A stretch of DNA of 64,000 nucleotides from CAZDUS01 sp964535015 (GTDB taxonomy: Bacteria > Verrucomicrobiota > Kiritimatiellia > CAIKKV01 > CAITUY01): positions 21,073-85,072 of the forward strand of contig CAZHRU010000002.1 of the NCBI GenBank assembly GCA_964535015.1, given 5' to 3'. Positions 27,436 to 36,105 of this stretch are shown one piece after another (position 1 is the first letter of the stretch; each line of letters begins with the position of its first letter). The translations under genes and the position numbers were made by a program. The notes under the pieces were generated by a model, which saw only the letters and a program-made list of their open reading frames with translations, had not been told where the DNA came from and did not search any database.

Positions 27436-28431
27436 TCAGTCCAAGCGCCCGCCACCGGTGAACATCTGCGATCGCACGAGACCGTGCCAGACAAGTCCCG
27501 CATCCCGCAACCCGGCACAAGCCGCCTTTCCGGGCGGACGGTACACAAATCGGAACCCGGTAAAGTCCCGCAGTCCCGTAATGGATTGCGGAACTGCATC
27601 CCGCTTGCGCACAAACCACTCCGGCCTGCTTAAGTCCACTTGGACCGACGTCCCCTGGCCGGGTTTCAACACAATCACCTCCGCCTCCTCAGGTGGCGCC
27701 ACCGCCTGATCTTTCCCCACCCATTCCCATGTCGTCACAACCCCTGTGTTCCGGATGGAGTCAGGTTCAAGCCGTAACCGACCGCCGGAGGCCGGATCCA
27801 ACACCACCAGATCGTTCGAAGACACATTCATCAGCGTCACCACCGCCGCCCGCACCTGCCGGTTGGTGTTGTTCTCCAACTTCAGGCTTATCCCTAATGG
27901 AGACCAGTGATGCGCCTTCAACACCGCCGTCCCGCCATGTCCCACCGCGATTTCCATGTCCAGGGCAACCCGCACATCACCGCGCACCCGCCCCGCCTCC
28001 ATCTCCCGTCCCGCCCCCTGCTTCACAAAGTACGCCTCAATCCCATAGTTCACCGCCATCACGGGACTCCCGCTGTAAAAGTAACCGGTCCGCCCCCGCA
28101 TGAACAAACCCTCATCCGGCTTCGTCCCCGTCAGGCGGCTCACCGAACCAAACCCGTCCTCGTCACATGACAGGACCGCGTATGCCTTCCTGCCGCGATT
28201 CCACCGGTCCCCGCCGGCCAATAGATCCGCCGTAACGGCATTCGTGGCAACATGGTTGACCTCGTAGTCCAACCTCACGTAATCCCCGCGAAACGGATCC
28301 CGCGGATCCACCGGTTGCGTCCTCAAATAAACCGGCTTCCCCTTCAACACCACCCATTCCCGTTCGCCCGCCATAAACCCCAACACCAGAAGCTGGAATC
28401 CGACAGCCACCCCCATCAGAATCTTCCTCAT
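27436..28431 (-). CDS. GDYXXLXY-domain protein
   Basis: 331 residues. The N-terminal half is a membrane-anchored GDYXXLXY domain: a hydrophobic N-terminal helix, then PVDPRDPFRGDYVRLDYEV (the name-giving motif about residues 48-56) and a second conserved block ending in YFVKQGAGREMEAG. The C-terminal about 160 residues are beta-rich and unclassified. GDYXXLXY proteins are commonly encoded next to DUF2157/DUF4401 membrane proteins, as here, where its start overlaps the upstream gene's stop by four bases. The biochemical role of the pair is unknown. Confidence 0.82.
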   Translation of the reverse strand: MRKILMGVAVGFQLLVLGFMAGEREWVVLKGKPVYLRTQPVDPRDPFRGDYVRLDYEVNHVATNAVTADLLAGGDRWNRGRKAYAVLSCDEDGFGSVSRLTGTKPDEGLFMRGRTGYFYSGSPVMAVNYGIEAYFVKQGAGREMEAGRVRGDVRVALDMEIAVGHGGTAVLKAHHWSPLGISLKLENNTNRQVRAAVVTLMNVSSNDLVVLDPASGGRLRLEPDSIRNTGVVTTWEWVGKDQAVAPPEEAEVIVLKPGQGTSVQVDLSRPEWFVRKRDAVPQSITGLRDFTGFRFVYRPPGKAACAGLRDAGLVWHGLVRSQMFTGGGRLD

Positions 28432-29759
28432 GACACACCTCCCGCCGCCTTCTGCTTCTTCGCCCGGGAATAGACAACCCCCTCCACCAACAGAAGCGCA
28501 CCCATCCCGACAAAAATCACCCCGCGTATCAGCAGACTATCAAACAGATCGAAATACCGTGCCACGATCACCAAAATCAACAGCACCGACCCCAGGAGCG
28601 TCGGACGGCTAATCCCTCGCCGGCATCCTATCGCCATCAGTGACGCCGCTAACCCGATCAACACCAAATTGAACGGACCCGCCACCACCCAGTTGCCGAA
28701 ACTCCTGAGATAGAACAAATCCGCCATCGCCAGGATCACCGACATGGGCACCAGCATGATCTCAACACCCAGTTCGCCCTCGCGTCGCTCAACCGTCCCA
28801 CGTACCCAGTCGCGCGCCAACAGGATCCAGGTCGCGGCGCAGGCAACCAGCGGAATACCCCAGTACACAAAATATGACCACGCCAGGCGACTCCGATCCC
28901 ATCCGAAAAACTCGTGCGCGATCCGCGGAAAACTCATCAGATAGAGAATCCCGATGTAAAGGCCCCACCCATATACCGCCAGCAATCCGCTGGCCTCAGG
29001 AAAGGAACCCCGGATCCGGACATGATACGACTTGGCTATCATCAGCGCCGAAAGACTCAAAAGCACCGACAGGACCAGCCAGGGTTGCCCGCCGTCACGC
29101 GGCACCGCAAACGCATAGCTCAGAACCAATCCCGGCACCGCAACGGCCAGCAACAAACGCGAACGCCGTAAGTACGCCAGGGGAATGATGACCAAAGCCA
29201 ACAGCACCGGCGCTACATACATGGGACTGTAAAACTGCACCCGCTCGACCCCGCTCCAGATCACGAACAGGATCGCCGCCAGGATCGCCTGCGGAATCGA
29301 CGGCATGGTAATGGCCATGGCCAGTGCCCCCACACCCCAGATCAGGAACGCATTCGGGAAATGCTCATCAATGTGGTAGATCTGGGCCACCAGCCAAATC
29401 CCCGCCCCGAATAACATCGTCCCCAAAAGGCACAACCCCTCCCCGAGCGGACGCCGCCTCTCCTCTCCCCGGAATAGATGCAACCCGACCAGGTGCGCAA
29501 TCAGAACACTCCCCAACACCAGCGTCAGTTTCTGGAACTTCGTGATGTCGGTCCAGTTGTACGCCAACAGCAGAATCACCCCAAGCCCCGCAATCACCGC
29601 TCCCAGCGATGAGAAGATAATCGTCCCCCACGCCACCGATGGCACGCAGGACGGATAGCGCCCAAGAATACCCGCTTTCTGCGCCTCACTTACCACCCCA
29701 TCGCGCACCCACTGATCAACCTCTCTGCGCAACCATTCGACTTGCTTCTTTTCCGCCAC
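28428..29759 (-). CDS. DUF2157/DUF4401 polytopic membrane protein
   Basis: 443 residues. A short cytoplasmic helical start (VEWLRREVDQWVRDGVVSEAQ) typical of DUF2157 precedes about twelve hydrophobic segments, including IIFSSLGAVIAGLGVILLLAYNW and IWLVAQIYHIDEHFPNAFLIW. It ends in a Lys-rich tail. The role of the family is unknown, but pairing with a GDYXXLXY protein is a known recurring arrangement. It lies 24 bases downstream of alaS and overlaps the GDYXXLXY gene by four bases, so the two products probably act together in the inner membrane. Confidence 0.85.
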   Translation of the reverse strand: MAEKKQVEWLRREVDQWVRDGVVSEAQKAGILGRYPSCVPSVAWGTIIFSSLGAVIAGLGVILLLAYNWTDITKFQKLTLVLGSVLIAHLVGLHLFRGEERRRPLGEGLCLLGTMLFGAGIWLVAQIYHIDEHFPNAFLIWGVGALAMAITMPSIPQAILAAILFVIWSGVERVQFYSPMYVAPVLLALVIIPLAYLRRSRLLLAVAVPGLVLSYAFAVPRDGGQPWLVLSVLLSLSALMIAKSYHVRIRGSFPEASGLLAVYGWGLYIGILYLMSFPRIAHEFFGWDRSRLAWSYFVYWGIPLVACAATWILLARDWVRGTVERREGELGVEIMLVPMSVILAMADLFYLRSFGNWVVAGPFNLVLIGLAASLMAIGCRRGISRPTLLGSVLLILVIVARYFDLFDSLLIRGVIFVGMGALLLVEGVVYSRAKKQKAAGGVS

Positions 29760-29783
29760 CTGAGCCTCCTTCCCAACCCCACT

Positions 29784-32441
29784 TCAACCATTTCCCCTCA
29801 ACAACCCCGCCACCACGTCCACCGCCTCGGCAATCTTGCCCGCCTCCTTGCCACCCGCCCGCGCCATCCCCGGCTGCCCGCCCCCACTGCCTCCCGCCAC
29901 CTTGGCGACCTCCTTGACGAGTTTCCCCGCATGCACACCCTTCTTGATCAGATCGGGACTCACCGCGGCAATGAATTGCACCTTGCCTTCGCAGACCGCC
30001 CCCAACACCACCACCACCGACCCGACGCGGGCCAACACTGCCTCGGCCAACGTCTTGAGCCCATCCGACGATACCGCTCCGACATCAGCCGCCACCAGCG
30101 TCATCCCCTTGACTTCCCCCGCACCCGCCACCAACCCCTCCAGTTTCATCAGCGCCGCCGCCGTCTCCTGATCCTTGATCCGCTTCTCCAGCGACTTGAT
30201 CTGCTCCGCCACCGCGTCCACGCGGTCACTCACCTCGGCCGGCGACACGCTGAACCGCTTGGCTAGTCCCTCCACCATCGTCCGGTCCCCGCACATCGCC
30301 TCGTACGCCGCCATCCCGGCCACCGCCTCGATACGCCGCACCCCCGACGCAATGGAACTCTCCGATAGGATCCGGAAACTCCCGATCGCCCCCGTCGCCG
30401 CCACGTGCGTACCGCCGCAAAGTTCACGACTGTACCCGCCGACATTGACCACCCTGACCGTGTCCCCATACTTTTCATCGAAGATCGCCACAATTCCCGA
30501 ACCCGGCACGTCCTTCAACGCCATCTCGGAGGTCGTCACCAAGGCATTGCCCACCACCATCTCATTGACCTGCCGCTCCACCGCCGCGATTTGCTCCGGC
30601 GTCAACGCCTGGAAATACGAAAAGTCAAATCTCAACCGGTCCGGTCCCACCTGCGACCCCGCCTGCTTGATACTGCCGCTGACCACCCCTTTCAGCGCAT
30701 GCTGCAACAGATGCGTTGCCGTGTGGTGCCGGGCCACCGCCGCCCTTCGTTCACCATTGACCCTGGCGGTCACCGTCGCGCCTTTCTTCAGGCTCCCCCG
30801 GATCATCCGCCCGACGTGCAGTACAATCCCCTCCGTCGGCACCCGCGTATCCGTGACCTCAAACTCGCCCTCGGCAGACACAAGAACCCCCTGATCCCCA
30901 ACCTGCCCGCCTTTTTCGGCATAGAACGGCGTCTCGCTCATCAACACGGCACCTTCCGCGCCCTCCCCTAGAACCCCCGCCAACACACTGCCCCCGCCAT
31001 CCCGACGCACCAACACCTCCAGAACCTGCGCCGCCCCTTCCCCCTGAGTATACCCAGTGAACTTCGTCTTGATCCCACGCGCCACCAGGTCCGACACCAA
31101 ATCCGCATCCGCATCCGTGGTCGCCGCCTTGCGCGCATCGCGCGCCCGCTTGCGCTGTTCCTCCATCAACTCCGCAAACCGGGCCTCATCCACCGTCAAT
31201 CCCTTTTCCCGTGCCATTACCACCGTCAAGTCCAGCGGGAATCCATAGGTGTCGTAGAGTTTGAATGCATCCCCTCCGGGAAACACCTTCCCGTTCCCTT
31301 TCGCCACCCCCGCGACCCCTTCTTCAAATAACGCCAACCCGCGGTCCAAGGTGGTGGAGAAACTCTCCTCCTCCGCCAAAATCGCCCGCGCAATCTCAGC
31401 ACGGTGCTGCACCAACTCGGGATAAACCCGCCCCATGCACGCCTCCAACGTCGGCAATAACCCCGTCATGAACGGTTTCGTATACCCGATCTTCCGCCCA
31501 TACCGGACCGCCCGCCTCAGCAACCGCCGCAACACATATCCACGCCCGTCGTTCGACGGCGCCACCCCGTCCCCAATCGCAAACGCCAGCGTCCGCAGAT
31601 GATCGGCGATCACCCGCATCGCCACCGCACTGTCGCCCGTGTACGGATGCCCGGTCTCCCCGGCCATTTTCAGAATCAGCGGCTGGAAAATATCCGTGTC
31701 ATAGTTCGACGTCTTCCCCTGAATCACCGATACCACTCGCTCAAGGCCCATCCCGGTGTCCACGTGCTTCGCCGGCAGTTCCTCCAGCGACCCGTCCTGC
31801 CGCCGGTTGTACTGGATGAAGACGTGATTCCATATCTCGATCACCTCCTGCAACCCCGCATTGATCATGGCCGCCGTACACCCGTTCTCCGTCCGGTCAT
31901 AATGGATCTCCGAACAGGGCCCGCACGGCCCCGTCTCGCCCATCTCCCAGAAGTTGTCCTTCTCCGCAAACTTCAGGATGTGCGTGGGATCAATATCCGT
32001 GACTTCCTTCCAGATCGCAATGGCCTCATCATCGTTCTTGTAGACCGTCGCCCACAGGCGGTTCTTGGGCAACCCCCAGACCTTCGTCAACAGTTCCCAC
32101 CCCCAAGCAATGGATTCCCGCTTGTAGTAGTCGCCAAACGACCAGTTCCCCAACATCTCGAAGAACGTGTGGTGATACGTGTCGTAACCCACCTCTTCCA
32201 GATCGTTGTGCTTGCCGCTCACCCGGATGCACTTCTGCGAATTTGCCACACGCCGGTATTGGCTGGCCCGCGCCCCCAGGAAGATCTCCTTGAACTGGTT
32301 CATGCCCGCGTTCACGAACAACAGGGTCGGATCCGCCTGCAGGACCACGGGAGAACTGGGAACGATCTCATGCCCCTTGCTTTTGAAAAAGTCCGTAAAC
32401 GATTGTCTGATTTCAGCCGCCGTCATTGTTGCGCCACCCAT
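29784..32441 (-). CDS. alaS: Alanyl-tRNA synthetase
   Basis: 885-residue class II synthetase charging tRNA-Ala. The catalytic domain starts RQSFTDFFKSKGHEIVPSSP and contains LLFVNAGMNQFK and the TGPCGPCSEIHYD motif. The editing domain shows RHHTATHLLQHAL and CGGTHVAATG, the zinc and deacylation site. The C-terminal oligomerisation region ends in the Gly-rich GGSGGGQPGMARAGG of DHHA1. The ATG at 32441 is chosen for the AGGAAGG site five bases upstream; the ATG at 32426 is the alternative. The length is normal for the family. DUF2157 and GDYXXLXY genes follow closely. Confidence 0.97.
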   Translation of the reverse strand: MGGATMTAAEIRQSFTDFFKSKGHEIVPSSPVVLQADPTLLFVNAGMNQFKEIFLGARASQYRRVANSQKCIRVSGKHNDLEEVGYDTYHHTFFEMLGNWSFGDYYKRESIAWGWELLTKVWGLPKNRLWATVYKNDDEAIAIWKEVTDIDPTHILKFAEKDNFWEMGETGPCGPCSEIHYDRTENGCTAAMINAGLQEVIEIWNHVFIQYNRRQDGSLEELPAKHVDTGMGLERVVSVIQGKTSNYDTDIFQPLILKMAGETGHPYTGDSAVAMRVIADHLRTLAFAIGDGVAPSNDGRGYVLRRLLRRAVRYGRKIGYTKPFMTGLLPTLEACMGRVYPELVQHRAEIARAILAEEESFSTTLDRGLALFEEGVAGVAKGNGKVFPGGDAFKLYDTYGFPLDLTVVMAREKGLTVDEARFAELMEEQRKRARDARKAATTDADADLVSDLVARGIKTKFTGYTQGEGAAQVLEVLVRRDGGGSVLAGVLGEGAEGAVLMSETPFYAEKGGQVGDQGVLVSAEGEFEVTDTRVPTEGIVLHVGRMIRGSLKKGATVTARVNGERRAAVARHHTATHLLQHALKGVVSGSIKQAGSQVGPDRLRFDFSYFQALTPEQIAAVERQVNEMVVGNALVTTSEMALKDVPGSGIVAIFDEKYGDTVRVVNVGGYSRELCGGTHVAATGAIGSFRILSESSIASGVRRIEAVAGMAAYEAMCGDRTMVEGLAKRFSVSPAEVSDRVDAVAEQIKSLEKRIKDQETAAALMKLEGLVAGAGEVKGMTLVAADVGAVSSDGLKTLAEAVLARVGSVVVVLGAVCEGKVQFIAAVSPDLIKKGVHAGKLVKEVAKVAGGSGGGQPGMARAGGKEAGKIAEAVDVVAGLLRGNG

Positions 32442-32593
32442 CTCAGCCTTCCTTTCTACAATCAAAACGGGAAAATATGTGGGTGGCCCCCACGAAGGTC
32501 AAGCGTCGAGTTGCGACCTTCCACCCCTGGCAGGGTCATTTCATCTGCTCGAGACGTCACGCGGTCGCCCGTAAGCACACGCGGCCGCCGTCT

Positions 32594-33184
32594 TCATTCA
32601 CGGGGATTTCCTGCACCCGCCGGGGAATCACCCTGCTTCGTCATCGCTTCGTCCCACTTCCCCATGCACGGAGGACACATCCCGCGGCCTTTTATATCCA
32701 GGTCGTCCATCGCCGGAGACGCACACAACACACAGGTGAATAACGGACACGGCTTCATCCCCAGCATCAGCCCCAGACCCTCCATGCTCTCCTTCTCCAC
32801 CCGCCGGATCCATTGCTCAGCCTGATCCTTGCCCGCCACACTCAACGCACCCACACTGACCACCACCGCCTTGTCCTTCGCCAGGGAACGCCTCCCGCCC
32901 ATTCCCGTCAATCCCTCCGCCAGGACCAGCACCGCCGCGGTGTTGCCTTTTACTCTTTCCTTGCCCAGTTCATGAACCGCCTGCAACGTCAACTGCACCG
33001 GCGGAACAAACGTGCCGGCATTGGTCACCGGTAACAACTGCTGGCTCACCAAGCTGATCACCCGCTCCTTCATTGTGGCATCCACCATCCCCACCGAATA
33101 AAGGGATATCGTCCTCTCGCCAGCCCCCGCCACGCTCGCCATCACCGCCACCAACACTGCCATCCATGTCGACTTCACGTTCAT
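32594..33184 (-). CDS. Secreted archaemetzincin-like protein lacking the catalytic zinc histidines
   Basis: 196 residues with an N-terminal signal peptide (WMAVLVAVMASVAGA). The C-terminal part closely follows the archaemetzincin pattern GLKHC-x4-CVM-x2-S-x4-D-x-D-x-KG-x3-C-x2-C: here GMKPCPLFTCVLC, then DDLDIKGRGMCPPC. The four structural zinc cysteines are present (146, 151, 170, 173). The HExGHxxGxxH metal site just before them aligns with EGLGLMLGMKP (135-145), so all three His ligands and the catalytic Glu are gone. It is probably an inactive pseudo-protease or a structural or binding protein. It lies upstream of alaS on the same strand, 152 bases away. Archaemetzincins are usually cytoplasmic; the signal peptide is unusual. 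Confidence 0.6.
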   Translation of the reverse strand: MNVKSTWMAVLVAVMASVAGAGERTISLYSVGMVDATMKERVISLVSQQLLPVTNAGTFVPPVQLTLQAVHELGKERVKGNTAAVLVLAEGLTGMGGRRSLAKDKAVVVSVGALSVAGKDQAEQWIRRVEKESMEGLGLMLGMKPCPLFTCVLCASPAMDDLDIKGRGMCPPCMGKWDEAMTKQGDSPAGAGNPRE

Positions 33185-33267
33185 CCTCAGTCCCTCCCCT
33201 GCATTTCCACATAAAAAAGGAGGCGAAAACCCACGGCCTCCGCCTCCTGACTGACTCTCGTCTTGGC

Positions 33268-33903
33268 TTACTTCGCCAGAACTTTGGCCAGATCCGCCGC
33301 CGAGGCCGCATCCGGAGCATACCCGTGCGCCCCGATTTCGTCGCAGAACGCCTGCGTCACCGGCGCGCCACCGATCATCACCTTAACCTTGTCGGCCACA
33401 TCCGACTTCTTCACCGTATCCACAACCTCCTTCATGTTGGTCATGGTCGTCGTCAACAACGCCGAGGCACCGATCAAGGTCGCGTTGTTCGCCTTGGCCA
33501 ACTCGACAAACCGCGCGGGCTCCACATTGATCCCCGCGTCAATCACCTTGAACCCAGCCCCTTCCAGCATCATCCCCACCAGGTTCTTGCCGATGTCGTG
33601 CAGGTCGCCCTTGACCGTGCCAATCACCACCACGCCGCGCGGCTCGACTTTCGCCGCCGCCAACGCCGGCTTCAACAGTTCCATGCCGGATTTCATCGCC
33701 CGTGCCGCAATCAACACCTCGGGCACATACACTTCGTTCTTCTTGAACCGTTCACCAATCACGCTCATCCCCCCCAGCAACCCTTTGTTCAGGATGTCCG
33801 CCGGAGCAATCTTCTCGTCCAGCGCCTTCTGCACCAGCGCCTTGACGTCATTGGCTTTGCCCTTCATCAAATTCTCTTTGATCTGCTCAAGAATCGCACT
33901 CAT
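33268..33903 (-). CDS. Corrinoid protein (MtbC/MttC-type methyl carrier)
   Basis: 211 residues. An N-terminal helical B12-2 cap (about 1-85, with VYVPEVLIAARAMKSGM) is followed by a B12-binding Rossmann domain: GTVKGDLHDIGKNLVGMMLEGAGF contains DxHxxG, whose His is the lower cobalt ligand, with the later SALLTTTM and GGAPV motifs. Such proteins carry a methyl group between a substrate-specific methyltransferase (MttB, MtaB, MtmB type) and a second methyltransferase acting on folate or CoM. No partner methyltransferase is adjacent. A strong GGGAGA site precedes the ATG. The only local partner is the divergent AraC regulator. Confidence 0.9.
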   Translation of the reverse strand: MSAILEQIKENLMKGKANDVKALVQKALDEKIAPADILNKGLLGGMSVIGERFKKNEVYVPEVLIAARAMKSGMELLKPALAAAKVEPRGVVVIGTVKGDLHDIGKNLVGMMLEGAGFKVIDAGINVEPARFVELAKANNATLIGASALLTTTMTNMKEVVDTVKKSDVADKVKVMIGGAPVTQAFCDEIGAHGYAPDAASAADLAKVLAK

Positions 33904-34212
33904 CGAATCTCCCTTTCGCTTATTCAGTTCTGTTAGTTACACATCTCTGCTTCAAAAAACAGCATGACTCTATCAATGCCGCCACGAAACAAATAGACTC
34001 TTCTGGCTGAAAGTTATAACGATATTGCTGCTACTCGAGAGTATAGTGATTACCGCCACTGGGGCCCGGCTTCCACAAGACAGGCTTCCAACCTTGACTT
34101 GGCGCACCTTTATCAGCTATTTTCGAGAACTGATGTAGCCCCCTGGGCAAAACCAACAGCAGCCAACTCCTGACACTTTACGCACTTCTTGCCCTGACAC
34201 AAGAGACACCCT
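33904..34212. other. Divergent regulatory region, corrinoid protein / AraC regulator
   Basis: A 309-base gap between divergent starts, AT-richer than its neighbours. An in-frame stop just upstream of 34213 fixes the regulator's start. GGGAGA lies before the corrinoid gene. No open frame with coding character, terminator or recognisable cobalamin riboswitch is evident. It most likely contains the two promoters and AraC operators, but I could not define them. Confidence 0.5.
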
Positions 34213-35424
34213 ATGGCGATCCTGTCACGACGAACACTAACCGAAATCAGGCGGGATATGATCAAGGCAACCGGCCTGCGGCCCTTCTTCATGGATCTGA
34301 ACGGTTCCACCGACCCCGCCGATGACCTGCTGGCCGCCCACACCCGGGTACGCCGCCTCCGCAACTACGCCTTGCAGGAAAGCGTCAATCTCGGAGAGCC
34401 CTGCTTCTTCGAATTGGTCCCGGGCCTCGCCAGTTGGCTGGTGGCCCTCGAGAACCGGCGGATCATTCACGGAGCCATGATCGGCGGCGAAGTGGTCGCG
34501 ACTGACCCCTCCCGCTATCCCGGCGAGTGTGTGCAGGATCTGACCAGTCTGGGACTATCCCGTTCCGAGGCCCTCCACTACCTGTCAACCCGCCAACCTT
34601 TCTCGGCACCCCAAATGCGCGCCGCCGCCAAGCGCCTCCGTGACACCTTTTACCAGATCAGCGGGTGGAAACCCATTCAGATGGAGGAGAACCGCCTGCG
34701 CATGCGCCAGCAACAGCAGATCGCCGAAGCCATCGACGACCGGAAACGCCGCGGCGAATACACGACCTATCCCTTTGAAAAGGAACGTATTCTCCTTTCC
34801 CATATCCGGGCGGGTGACCAGGCCGGCGCACGCCGCGTCCTGAATGAAATGCTCGGCGCCATGTATCTCAGTTCCCCGAAACTCGTCGTCCTCCGCGCGC
34901 GCGCCATCGAACTGATGGGGTACCTGACCCGCGCCGCCGTCGAGGACAGTCCCGTCATGGAGTCCATGATCGAACGCAATCACCAATGGATGGACCGACT
35001 GATCAAGGCTCGTGATTTCGAGGATCTTTCCCGCGTGTTGACCGACGCCCTGAATGACTTTATCGAGGGCATCTACCTGCATGGATTCAACCGCTCCAAC
35101 AGCCATGTCAGCAAGGCCCTGGATTACATTACCCGTCACTACACCAAATCGCTCTCACTCGCCGATATTGCCAAGGAGGTCGGACTCAGCCCCTACCGAC
35201 TTGCCCACCTGGTCAAGGCCCACACCGGAAAAACCATCCTGCAAATCATCCTGCATGCCAGAGTCCAGAACGCCCGCCACCTTCTGGAGAGTACCGATAA
35301 GAACTGCACGGACATCGCCTACGAGACCGGCTTTAACGATCAGAGTTACTTCATCAAGCATTTCAAGCGCCTGAACGGCATCACACCCGCCCGCTATCGC
35401 CGCACCCGCATGGTGAAGACATAG
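34213..35424 (+). CDS. AraC-family regulator with PocR-like sensory domain
   Basis: 403 residues. Residues about 20-150 resemble a PocR sensory domain (CFFELVPGLASWLVALENRRIIHGAMIGGEV). A long helical linker follows, with the PocR-associated pattern KERILLSHIRAGDQAGARRVLNEML. The C-terminal about 100 residues are a double HTH: LSLADIAKEVGLSPYRLAHLVKAHTG and TDIAYETGFNDQSYFIKHFKRLNGITPARYR. PocR-type regulators commonly control cobalamin-dependent methyl-transfer or diol-degradation genes. Placed divergent from the corrinoid gene, it probably regulates that gene, sensing an unknown small molecule. The stop is three bases from the convergent methyltransferase stop. Confidence 0.82.
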   Translation: MAILSRRTLTEIRRDMIKATGLRPFFMDLNGSTDPADDLLAAHTRVRRLRNYALQESVNLGEPCFFELVPGLASWLVALENRRIIHGAMIGGEVVATDPSRYPGECVQDLTSLGLSRSEALHYLSTRQPFSAPQMRAAAKRLRDTFYQISGWKPIQMEENRLRMRQQQQIAEAIDDRKRRGEYTTYPFEKERILLSHIRAGDQAGARRVLNEMLGAMYLSSPKLVVLRARAIELMGYLTRAAVEDSPVMESMIERNHQWMDRLIKARDFEDLSRVLTDALNDFIEGIYLHGFNRSNSHVSKALDYITRHYTKSLSLADIAKEVGLSPYRLAHLVKAHTGKTILQIILHARVQNARHLLESTDKNCTDIAYETGFNDQSYFIKHFKRLNGITPARYRRTRMVKT

Positions 35425-35427
35425 GGC

Positions 35428-36102
35428 TCATCCGATTGCCGTGCGGCGCAACCCCACCAGCCGATTCCAGGAACACTCGACCAACCGGAACCCCCACCGG
35501 TCGGCAAGATAGCGAAAGGTTGCTTCCGTGTAGAAGACGATGTGTGTGGCGTCATTGGCATAGTGCCAGGACTCCATCCGTGTCGCCTCCGTTACCAGTG
35601 CCGTCATCACCACCAGAAGACCGCCCGGGCGGAGCAGTGACACCAGGCGATCCATCTCGCTGGCAGGCGCCCGGAAATGTTCGAACACCTCAGTGGATAC
35701 CACGGCGTCAAAACCCTGGACCGGTAGTGCCCCCCCGCCTGACCCACCGGCGCCCCCCGCGAAATTCGGATCACACCCGCTGGCGTCAAAACCCGCCCCC
35801 TTCAGAAGTTCCGTCAGGACAGGCTCAGGCCCGCATCCGTAGTCCAACACCCGCCCCTCCACCCCGTGTCGCTTTAAACAATCGATCACCGGCATCAGGA
35901 AACGAACATACCCGGCGTCATCCAGACGGTTACGGTGCAGTTGATACCGCGCCACTTCCTGCGCCGGACTTAACCAGTGATCGGGTGCAACGGATCGTAA
36001 ATCGCAGATCCCGCAACGCCGGATACCCCGCCCCCATGCCCGGCCATCCGGAAACACTGTATTCCCGCATAGCGGACAAGGCGCTTCAGGGCGTGCCTCC
36101 AT
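35428..36102 (-). CDS. Class I SAM methyltransferase with N-terminal zinc ribbon
   Basis: 224 residues. An N-terminal zinc ribbon has CPLCGN and, about 20 residues on, CGICDL. The SAM domain follows with motif I GRVLDYGCGPEPVL and motif post-I GFDASGCDPNF, then FDAVVSTEVFEHF and LLRPGGLLVVMT. The layout matches Methyltransf_11/23-type enzymes with an attached ribbon; the substrate is unknown. A Gly-rich insert (GGAGGSGGGAL) lies in the middle. It starts three bases after the pcnB stop, so the two are probably cotranscribed. Confidence 0.8.
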   Translation of the reverse strand: MEARPEAPCPLCGNTVFPDGRAWGRGIRRCGICDLRSVAPDHWLSPAQEVARYQLHRNRLDDAGYVRFLMPVIDCLKRHGVEGRVLDYGCGPEPVLTELLKGAGFDASGCDPNFAGGAGGSGGGALPVQGFDAVVSTEVFEHFRAPASEMDRLVSLLRPGGLLVVMTALVTEATRMESWHYANDATHIVFYTEATFRYLADRWGFRLVECSWNRLVGLRRTAIG

Positions 36103-36105
36103 GGG

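Noticed and set aside
27205..27633. Plus-strand 142-residue frame upstream of amt
   Set aside because: It overlaps the 3' end of the GDYXXLXY gene antisense and has no recognisable domain.
33904..34212. Possible cobalamin riboswitch before the corrinoid gene
   Set aside because: No B12-box-like sequence or suitable fold could be recognised by eye.
34113..34364. Minus-strand 83-residue frame with CLLC and CVKC motifs upstream of the AraC gene
   Set aside because: It overlaps the start of the AraC regulator antisense, has no ribosome site or known domain, and two CxxC pairs can arise by chance.
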